NCBI GenBank assembly: GCA_905221605.1
Contig: CAJNDS010000902.1
Location: forward strand, 32,501-96,500
Length of the DNA stretch: 64,000 nt
Direction: 5' to 3'
Source: Symbiodinium natans
Lineage: Eukaryota > Sar > Dinophyceae > Suessiales > Symbiodiniaceae
Below are positions 55,849 to 64,000 of this stretch, one piece after another (positions within the stretch are counted from its first letter, which is position 1; every line of letters begins with the position of its first letter). Position numbers and translations under genes: made by a program. The notes beneath the pieces were generated by a model, which saw nothing but the letters and a program-made list of their open reading frames with translations, searched no databases and was not told the DNA's origin.

Positions 55849-57200
55849 TTTAGGGCTGAGGTTTTATGGCTCGCTGTCGAAATCATGGTGCCTGTCTGGT
55901 GTTCCTACTATGGGGGCGGAGGGTTTCGGGGCTTTGGGGTGGGCTGGGGCTCTGCTTTGGGATTCTGTTGGGCTATGTGAGATTTGGGGTTTAGGGTTTT
56001 AGGGATTGAGGACTTCGGGCCCCCAGAACTCCAAGCCCTAAACCCCCAAACCCAGGGTTCTCAGGGGCTGACAGGGTTGCTACGCAGAGATCATGACCCA
56101 ATCAGACCCCAGAATCGCCAGCCCTGCCCTGAATGGGGTGTTTCCCGTGGTAGGTTCTCTCCTATTGCAAGGCAGGGCACAGAAAAGGCCCATGATTTGG
56201 TTATTCGTGAAACTTCGGCTTGCGACGGATTAAGGGAAGCGGTTGGGTTTTCTCGAAAAACACCAAGGTACTGCAAGCCCCACGTCAGCCCAACCTCTGA
56301 AGAACTATACCGCTGAAGGGAAGCTGGAGGAGGTCGTGGAACCAAACCCTCAATTTCAGGGCTTACTGCAGGGTCTACGGGTGACGGAGAAGCACTAGGG
56401 AGTAGAGGGAGCAATTGGGCGGGGTTGGGCTTCGGGGGCTTAGGGTTTTTCAGGGTTTCTGAGGTTTGGGGTTTCCTCTTTCGGGCCTTTGGGGCTTTTT
56501 GCGGGTGTTCAGGGTCCGGGGTTCGTGACGCTCCATCCCTAAACCTTAAACCCTAAATCCTAAACCCCAAACCCTAAACCCTAAACCCTAAGGGAAGCTC
56601 CTGCTTCCCAGCATCAGCAAGTGGTGGAGCGGCATCCGCATGTGCTCATGGTGCAACTCTGCGAGGATACCAAGCTGTTAGAACTGTGTTCGTAGACTAA
56701 GTTCAGGGGTTCAGGGTCCCCCCTTCAATCACCTTAATTCGTCTTAACTACCCCTAAGTAGCCTTAATTACTGGCGGAACCGAGGGGGTACTAGAGAGGG
56801 GGGGGTGCCCATGATAAGTTGGCTAAGGTATGGCCCACAAGGCTGCACTGCCCCATCACTAGGAGAAGTCTACCACGTAGCCAGCGTCATCCTCGTTTCC
56901 GAAACCTCCACGATTGCTGAAGGGCTCAGTTGACGTGATGCATGGCTTGGGAGAAATCTTCCGCTTCAACTGCAAAGGTGCTGCGGCGGCAGGAAAACAT
57001 CGTGCGCAACCATACGGGGTAGTGCTTGCCAAATTGAGGCTCCAGTTGATCGCCCAGTAACCATACTATAATGAGGGCACCCTTTTCGGGATTGGCTACT
57101 TTGTAAGGGAACCGTGAACCAAAAAAGCGAAAAGGATACCACTGGGCTAGGTACTACAAGGTCCATTCGCTCAATGCGCACATATCATGCATGCCCAATA

Positions 57201-57314
57201 TACTATTTGCTTAAGACACCCAAAAGAACAAATAAGAAGAAGATGATGAAGAATCCCTATACTACCTAAGACCTTTGTTTAGTTTTGGGGGGTTCTTAAG
57301 CAACTAATTGGTAG
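57201..57314. mobile_element. MITE family 7
   Basis: TACTATTTGCTTAAGACACC ... GGGTTCTTAAGCAACTAATT, interior A/G-rich. Confidence 0.78.
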
Positions 57315-57644
57315 TCTTGGAGCATGCCCCGCACTGAACAAGCACTCCGGCGCCCCGAACTTACCCTCAATTCCTGATGCCCAAGGCCCAAAACCCCCAA
57401 GCCCAACACCCTTGAACCCCGAGCCCAAACCCGGAACCCAGAACCCAGAACCCAGAACCCTAAACCCAGAACCCTAAACCCTAAACCCTAAGAACCCGAA
57501 ACCCTATGAACCCTAAGCCCCCACCCCACCCCCCCCCCAGGCCCCGGGCAAAGTGCCGCCGCTGAACGGCGCGAGGCTTGGAAGGCATCCCGGGCTTCTG
57601 GCCAAGCTCGGAAAATTGGACACGGGGGGGGGGGGGGGTTTGGG

Positions 57645-57777
57645 GTTTGGGGTTTAGGGTTTAGGGTTTAGGGCTAGGGTTTAGGGTTTAGGGTTTAGGG
57701 TTTAGGGTTTAGGGTTTAGGGTTTAGGGTTTAGGGTTTAGGGTTTAGGGTTTAGGGTTTAGGGTTTAGGGTTTAGAG
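57645..57777. repeat. TTTAGGG array between G runs
   Basis: About 18 heptamers, preceded by 14 G and followed by a G-rich stretch. Confidence 0.93.
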
Positions 57778-58535
57778 GGGGGGCGGGGGGGGTGGAGGGG
57801 TAGCCCCTAAACTAAACCCTAAACCCTACCCTAAACCCCTTGCCTCATCCGGCCGGCGGGCAACAACCAGCGTGTGCTTCAAAGGCGCCTTGCCGCAGAG
57901 GGCTGTCATGGGTGCGTTTCAGCTCAGAAGCTGCTTGAGAACTAATCCACTTCGTTTTGGGGGCTGGTCGGCAATAGCAATGACCCTCATACTGATCACC
58001 GAACTCAGCCCGCAACCTGCTTCTGTTCGAGGCTTATGGGTGTCTACAGAGTCTACAGAACCTGCTCCACAGGGCTTTGCCCCGCGCACTAGCACGCATG
58101 GCAGCAACAATAGTCGCACCATACGCTACGTATCGCACAAGTCCTAGACATGAAGTCACTGTAAGGGGGGGAGTAGTGCCACATCGTGTTTACGATCGCC
58201 AAAACCAAGAAGATACTCAAAGCACCATGTGTGTTCTACCACGAAAAAAACAAAGCACTCGGAATCCGTCCATGGACAGCAGTACAAACAAGAGTAGCAT
58301 CGCAGGCCCTCAAACCATGACACCTCGACACCCACCCTGAACTCTAAACTCGTAAACCCCAATCACCCAAAAAAACACCCTTAACGCCTGAAACCCCAAA
58401 GCCCCAAATCACCCAGACCTGAACCCCAAACCTCCCCAAAAACCTTTAACACAATCTCCCAACAGCCCCCAGAGCCCCAAACCCCACACCCCTTAACACC
58501 CCGCTCCTTAACGTACGGCTTCGTCCGCTCCCCAG

Positions 58536-58583
58536 GCCACAGAATCGACTTCCCAGGAGGAGGCCTTCGTCTCTGGGGCCCCG
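58536..58583 (+). CDS. Candidate mini-exon (ATESTSQEEAFVSGAP)
   Basis: CCCCAG|G acceptor and CCG|GTGACC donor, 48 bases, phase 0. The opposite strand also offers a weaker AG|G...GC pair here and neighbouring exons are on the minus strand, so the strand is not certain. Confidence 0.3.
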
Positions 58584-59449
58584 GTGACCCACTCTTTTTT
58601 TAAAGGTTCTAGGTGGTTCAGGAGTTTTAGGTGATCTTGCAGGTTTAGGGTTCAGGGTTTGCAGGGTTTGAGGGTTTTCGGGGTTGAGTGCTCAGGGCTT
58701 AAGGGATTTTAGGGTTTATAAAGTGTTTAAACCCCAAGCCCCAAGTAAACCACTTGGGTAATTCTCTCAAGTAGGGTCCCTTGTGGGGGTGCTTCTTCTG
58801 AGGATGTCACACTACATACGGGACCCCAAAAAAAGGGACCCCTCCCCCGACCAAAACAACAAAAAAGCTGAGCCGGTGGCATTGCTTCGTTGCCTCTTGC
58901 AGAGGCAGGTCGGATGTAGCGCTTGCCTGTGTCTGCCCTGGGTGCAGGGTCGCAGTGTCAAGGGACTCGAGGAGCGACCCCTTAACAAACCTAGGCGGTT
59001 CTTGGGGGGGTTATTTAGGGGCTACTTAGGTATATAGAGACTATACAAGGTATCTGTAGGGGTATATAGGGGAAAAAGAAAAATGGGTCCCTTCTAGGGG
59101 TCCCTCCTTATATTATACCCCTTAGCAGTGGATGTTGTGTGCTTATCCACTAGGAGAGGGAGGGCTTGGTGTCTTCGATTGGGTATGTGCTGGAGGTTCA
59201 GATTTGGGAGCATGTGGTCTTCCGCTGTCCCTTGACCCACATTGGAGAAAACCCTGAAGCCTAAAGCCTAAAGCCTATACCCTGAGCCCTACACTCTAAA
59301 CCCTAAACCCTACCTAAACCCTAAACCCTACCTAAACCCTAAACCCTAAACCCTAAACCCCAAACCCTAAACCCCAAAGGGTCTCCTTCCAATCCTGCTC
59401 GCTGAGCGATGGAGCCGCAGGCTGCCTGGAGTGTGATCCTCCGGCTCGG

Positions 59450-59705
59450 ATAATATAACAATGTAATAATTCATCGTTTAAGAATCTACGAATATAAATT
59501 ACATACTAATGTGTATATATATATATATATTCATTTATTTATTTATATTTATTTATTTAAGAATATAAGAATAAGATCATATATGTTCATATTGGTATAG
59601 TTAATGACCGAATAATATGGCAGAAATGTAGAATACACAAATTAAGAATAAAATAGTATATTTTATATTAACGTAATAACAGAATACAAAAAAAAACTGG
59701 CTTAA
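59450..59705. other. AT-rich island
   Basis: About 255 bases of AT-rich sequence with ATTTATTTATTT and TATATA runs and no convincing frame. Confidence 0.7.
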
Positions 59706-59851
59706 AGAAGACAGAAACATATTCAATGGGGGGGAGGGTGTGCTTTACATCGTAGGGTTTGCGATTAGAGCGCTCTGCCCTAAACCCTAAACCCTGAACC
59801 CTGAAACCCTAAACCCTAACCCCGAAACCCTAAACCTTGAAACCCTAAGAC

Positions 59852-60100
59852 CCTAAGACCCTAAAACCCTAAAACCCTAAAACCCTAAAACCCTAAAACC
59901 CTAAAACCCTAAAACCCTAAAACCCTAAAACCCTAAAACCCTAAAACCCTAAAACCCTAAAAACCTAAAACCCTAAAACCCTAAAACCCTAAAACCCTAA
60001 AACCCTAAAACCCTAAAACCCTAAAACCCTAAAACCCTAAAACCCTAAAACCCTAAAACCCTAAAACCCTAAAACCCTAAAACCCTAAAACCCTAAACCT
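59852..60100. repeat. CCCTAAAA octamer array
   Basis: About 30 octamers, nearly uniform. Confidence 0.95.
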
Positions 60101-60146
60101 TGAAACCCTAACCCCTGTGCACAGGCCCAAAACATCCCAACTGAAC

Positions 60147-60195
60147 CTGCAGGTCCTCGTCTGTCCTCGCACAAAACTCCGAGATGGCAATATAC
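60147..60195 (-). CDS. Candidate exon (YIAISEFCARTDEDLQ)
   Basis: TGAG|G acceptor and CTGCAG|GTTCAG donor. The peptide looks like ordinary coding sequence. Consistent in strand with the candidates at 61842-61923 and 62848-62887. Confidence 0.4.
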
Positions 60196-60202
60196 CTCAG
60201 GG

Positions 60203-60400
60203 TTTAGTGTAGGGTTTAGGGTTTAGGGTTTAGGGTTTAGGGTTTAGGGTTTAGGGTTTAGGGTTTAGGGTTTAGGGTTTAGGGTTTAGGGTTTAGGGTT
60301 TAGGGTTTAGGGTTTAGGGTTTAGGGTTTAGGATCTAAGGTTTAGGGTTCATAGGGTTCAGGGTTTAGGGTTTTGGGTTTAGGGTTTAGGGTTTAGGGTT
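60203..60400. repeat. TTTAGGG array
   Basis: About 25 heptamers, in opposite orientation to the octamer array ending 100 bases to the left. Confidence 0.93.
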
Positions 60401-61841
60401 TAGGGGCGCGGTTTTCCCCCAATTTACTGCCAGCATCATCCGAGCTGAGCCCCAGCTGCCTGAATTTCAAGTTCGACAAGCCACTGAGCCCTTTCGGTCG
60501 GCTTCGGGTTTAGGGTTTTCAGGCTTTGGGCTTGAGGCTTTGGGCTTAGGGTTTGAGGCTTTGGGCTTAGGGCTTGGGGCTTCGGGCTTCGGGCTTGGGG
60601 AATGAGGGTTTAGGGTTTAGGGTTTAGGCGTTCCCCCAAAAGAACCCCCAACCGCCAACAGCCCCCACGTGTGTCAGGCCTCAGGGTCTCTTGCAAAGGT
60701 TGGGGCCGAGCGCCTGGGTCCTGGCAAGGTTTGCCGGGTTCTCTGAGCCCTTAACCCCTAAACCCCGCCCAAACCCGTAAGTCCCTACACCCTGACACCC
60801 CTAAACAAACCCCTAGACCCCTGAACCCCGAGGGCCAACACTTCTAAGCCTAGGAGGGTTGAGGGTTCAGGGTGTCAGGCCCCTGCCTTGAGTTTTGGGT
60901 TTAGGCCTTTTTCAGCGTAGGGCTTTGGACTTTGCGTGGCAGTGTTGGGGTTCAGGGCTTCGGGCTGTACAGGGGGGTTTGGGGTTTTGGGTTTTGACAA
61001 GAGTGTTTAGGGTTTGGGGTTGAGGGTTTAGGGTTTAGGGTTTAGGGTTAGGGTTTAGGGTTCAGGGTTCAGGGTTTAGGGTTTAGGGTTTAAGGTTTAG
61101 GGGACTTTAGCCGCAAGGACTCATAAGTCTCAACACCTGTTCCATTTCATCCCGGCAACCCGACTCCCAGACTAGCTCAAAGCTACCTGGCCCCCTTCCC
61201 CTCGACCCTAAATCAAGCCCTCCTCAGCCGGCTAAACCCTAAACCCCAAACCCCAAACCCTAAACCCTAAACCCTAAACCCTAAACCCTAAACCCTATAA
61301 ACCTCAAACCCTCCTCCGATGTTAACATCTTGCCGTGACTCGCAAGCAAACCTTAGGCGGTGGATCCCGGGGTGCCAGGGCACATGCGGGTCCCTTCTTG
61401 CAACAAGCCGGGATGTGCTTCTTCCGACTGAGCCTTACCTGTCTATATAACTTAGTTGCTGGGTTCATAAGCCCCCAAAGAGTGCTCACTTTCAGTTCTA
61501 TAGGGGGATTATAGTATCCCAACAAGTGTAAAGTGTGCTCACTCAGCTACGAAGAGAATATCTCCAGAAGCCCTTGAACCAGGCATGCCCCCAGCTCCTT
61601 CCACGCAGGCCAAACGCTCCACTCTGGGTCAGGCTCGCTCGCCAGCATGTGCTGGATGTCCTAAGGGCTTCGCCGGCTTCTGGTGCTGTTGGGGGGGTCT
61701 TAGGGCTCAGGGTGAGCGCTTAGGGCTTCGGGCTTAAGACCCTAAACCCTAAGCCCTAACCCTAAACCCTAAACCCAAACCCTAGACCTAAGTTCAGGGA
61801 TCTGAGCTCGCAATGCAAGACCCGGGGGTCGCAAGGCGGGC

Positions 61842-61923
61842 CTCAACCCACCGAGTTTGGACAACTGAGGCATCGTCCTGCACCCAGATGCCGTCCAAAT
61901 ACACGGAGTCGGAATCTCGCGGC
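61842..61923 (-). CDS. Candidate exon (SVYLDGIWVQDDASVVQTRW)
   Basis: GAAG|G acceptor, GC donor (GAG|GCCCGCC), 82 bases. The peptide is diverse, not repeat-derived and ends in WVE, which makes it one of the more convincing isolated exons. Family not recognised. Confidence 0.48.
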
Positions 61924-62167
61924 CTTCAGCGTTTTGGACTTGGGGTTTAGGGCTTGAGGGGTTGAGGGTTTTAGGGTTTAGGGGTTAGGGTCTCGAGTTT
62001 GGGGTTTAAGGTTCTAAGGGCTGCAAGAAGAAGGCACATCGAAGAAGTCAACTCCTGGGCAGACTCTTCTCACGGCAGTTCTTTAAACGATGACACTGCT
62101 CCTCCGATTTAGGGCTTGAGTCTGGGGGTTTAGGGTTTGGGGGTTTAGGGTTTGGGGGTTTAGGGTT

Positions 62168-62410
62168 AATGTTGACTTCACATTAGGAATTCCCGCTACA
62201 ATTATAAAATCCAGCTGCCGGAACACAATAATATAGCCCCCCACAATTATAAAATCAAGCCCGGAATATTTTTTTGTACGGGCGATGTTTTGTAATTAGC
62301 TTAAACTAATAGTACTTCCTACCAGGATTTAGGCGAATATAATTGAGGAGGCCCTGGCCGGAGAGATTGATCAATTAGGGGGGGAGGTTTATTAATGCGA
62401 AGTCAACATT
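62168..62410. mobile_element. Inverted-repeat element, family 10
   Basis: AATGTTGACTTCACATTA and its inverse TAATGCGAAGTCAACATT bound a 243-bp AT-richer segment. The interior has a repeated ACAATTATAAAATC motif. Inserted at the end of a TTTAGGG array. Confidence 0.78.
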
Positions 62411-62847
62411 GGGGGGGGGGGGGGTTGGGATTTAGGGTTTGAAGGTTTAGGGTTTAGGGTTTTAGGGTTTAGGGTTTGGCGGTCAGGGTTTAGGAGTTGA
62501 GGAGTTAAGGGGTTTAGGGGTTTAGGGAATGGTAATGGTCATGCGTAAGCTCGAAACTCCCAAACCTCGCAAGGATCCGAAGCACAGTAACTGCCCCTTG
62601 AACCCTGAATCCTAAAAACCGTACATCATAAACCCTAAACCCCAAACCCAAAAACCCTAAACCCTAAACCCTGAACCCTGAACCCTAAACCTAAACCCTA
62701 AACCCTAGCCCTAAACCCTAATCCCTAACCCCTAACCCCTAAACCCTAAACCCTAAACCCTAATTCCTAAACCCTAAACCCTAAACCCTCCTCCTTCCTG
62801 CTCCCCTGGCCCTCACAGCCATTTGCTGGGGCTCCGCGCTCCAGCAC

Positions 62848-62887
62848 GTCCTGCGCCTCAAGGAGAGCCTCCTCGGCGGCCAAATAC
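62848..62887 (-). CDS. Candidate coiled-coil exon (YLAAEEALLEAQD)
   Basis: CCCAG|G acceptor and GT donor. The frame continues open with VLERGAPANG beyond, so the 3' boundary may lie further left. Outward telomere-repeat polarity. Confidence 0.42.
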
Positions 62888-63106
62888 CTGGGTTGAGGGC
62901 TTTTTTGGGGGCTTTAGGGGTTCAGGTCTTGGGACCCTAACCCTAAACCCTAAACCCTAAACCCTAAACCCTAAACCCTGAACCCTAAACCCTAAACCCT
63001 GAACCCTGAACCCTGAACCCTAAACCCTGTTCAGGGTTGCCTCTCACACTCAAGATCCGTGCTCTAAAAAGTTCTGAGCTTTCTGGTCTGAGCCACGACG
63101 GCAAAT

Positions 63107-63201
63107 CCCTAAACCCTAAACCCTAAACCCTAAACCCTAAACCCTAAACCCTAAACCCTAAACCCTAAACCCTAAACCCTAAACCCTAAACCCTAAACCC
63201 T
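63107..63201. repeat. CCCTAAA array
   Basis: About 13 perfect heptamers. Confidence 0.94.
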
Positions 63202-63772
63202 ACACCACCCCCAGCCGAAGCCTGCCACAAAGCCCACAGAACTCCTGAAAAAGCAGCAGGCTTTAAACTCTATAAAGCCTACAAAGCCTACATAGCTTAG
63301 AAAGCCTGTAAATCTAAAAAAACCATAAACCCTAGAAACCCTATAAAGCCTTTAAAGCCAAAAAAACCCTTATGAACCTTAAACCCCATGACCCCAGGGT
63401 TTGGGGTTTCGGTACCTTCATTAAGTTTAGAATAGAGGTTACCTGACTGATAACCCTACTCGTACAACTACCCCTGAACCTTCGAGCATGCGACCAAAAA
63501 TAAGAAGCTGAACTACCATGATCTACTTCACGAGCTGAACTACCACTCGCCCTAAACCCTAAACCCTAAACCCTAAACCCTAAACCCTAAACCCTAAAGC
63601 CTAAAGCCTAAGCCCTCTTACCATAACCACTAAGTTCACTTCATGGTAGGAAATCTTGCTTACCTCCCCATCCTAGAGTCGCCCAGGCGCTTCGAGGAGT
63701 TCGGCTCACCACGATTCGTGGCCTTTGGAACCGCGGGGAAGGAGGCATGCCTGAAGCCGAAGCTGTGAGTAA

Positions 63773-63882
63773 AACCCTAAACCCTAAACCCTAAACCCTA
63801 AACCCTAAACCCTAAACCCTAAACCCTAAACCCTAAACCCTAACCCTAAACCCTAAACCCTAAACCCTAAACCCTAAACCCC
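63773..63882. repeat. CCCTAAA array
   Basis: About 15 heptamers with one six-base unit (CCCTAA). Confidence 0.94.
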
Positions 63883-64000
63883 ACTCAGGGTCCATGCCAG
63901 GCTCTTCATATGCCCCCCAATGCGAAGGGTTTCGGGGCGTTTTTAGGGTTTAGGGTGGAGAATGAGAAAGCTTAGGGTTTGGCACCTTTTATTGGGGTGT

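Noticed and set aside
63679-63763. Plus-strand exon RRFEEFGSPRFVAFG with GTGAGT donor
   Set aside because: Attractive donor, but the minus strand offers an AG|G...GTGAGC pair over the same bases, so strand and frame remain unresolved.
1-64000. A true chromosome end
   Set aside because: Telomere-like arrays occur in both orientations throughout and none reaches a window edge as a continuous terminal array.

Overview
This looks like nuclear DNA of a eukaryote, most probably a dinoflagellate. Three things point there. (1) The Arabidopsis-type telomere heptamer TTTAGGG/CCCTAAA is scattered through the whole 64 kb in both orientations. (2) Genes are split into many small exons whose frames join only with a mix of GT and GC splice donors and acceptors that are almost always AG followed by G, a pattern known from Symbiodiniaceae and other dinoflagellates. 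(3) No prokaryotic operon, ribosome-binding site or compact gene layout is visible. Nearly all long open reading frames are shadows of repeat arrays, so the genes below were assembled from exon fragments by hand.

Layout. 1-8 kb: telomere-like arrays separating short minus-strand exon candidates that encode charged, coiled-coil-like peptides. 8.8-13.0 kb and 16.5-20.1 kb: two direct copies of one five-exon minus-strand gene for a multipass membrane protein with features of the HTTM / vitamin-K-dependent carboxylase-like family. Both copies reconstruct to intact frames (about 544 and 543 residues) with the same splice sites. 13.2-16.5 and 20.3-28 kb: mostly repeats. 28.3-49.1 kb: a minus-strand inward-rectifier potassium channel (Kir) gene. 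Its first transmembrane segment, TIGYG pore, second transmembrane segment and cytoplasmic domain are spread over at least nine small exons with compatible phases, with probable extra exons at 49.1, 47.1, 30.4 and 28.3 kb. A separate 372-codon minus-strand membrane-protein ORF (45.4-46.5 kb) lies inside its largest intron. 48-64 kb: more telomere-like arrays with isolated exon candidates, mostly on the minus strand.

Between exons the sequence is dominated by (a) telomere-like heptamers and homogenised variants, (b) about ten families of 95-250 bp inverted-repeat elements resembling MITEs, one with a clear 8-bp target-site duplication, and (c) long poly-G/poly-C runs, microsatellites and minisatellites. 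The most interesting structural signal is that many exon-like islands are flanked by CCCTAAA on their left and TTTAGGG on their right. Introns on either strand would therefore begin with G-rich telomere sequence and end with its complement, and could fold as hairpins. Telomere repeats also occur inside MITE copies. The two HTTM-like paralogs show these arrays and MITEs changing while the exons stay intact.
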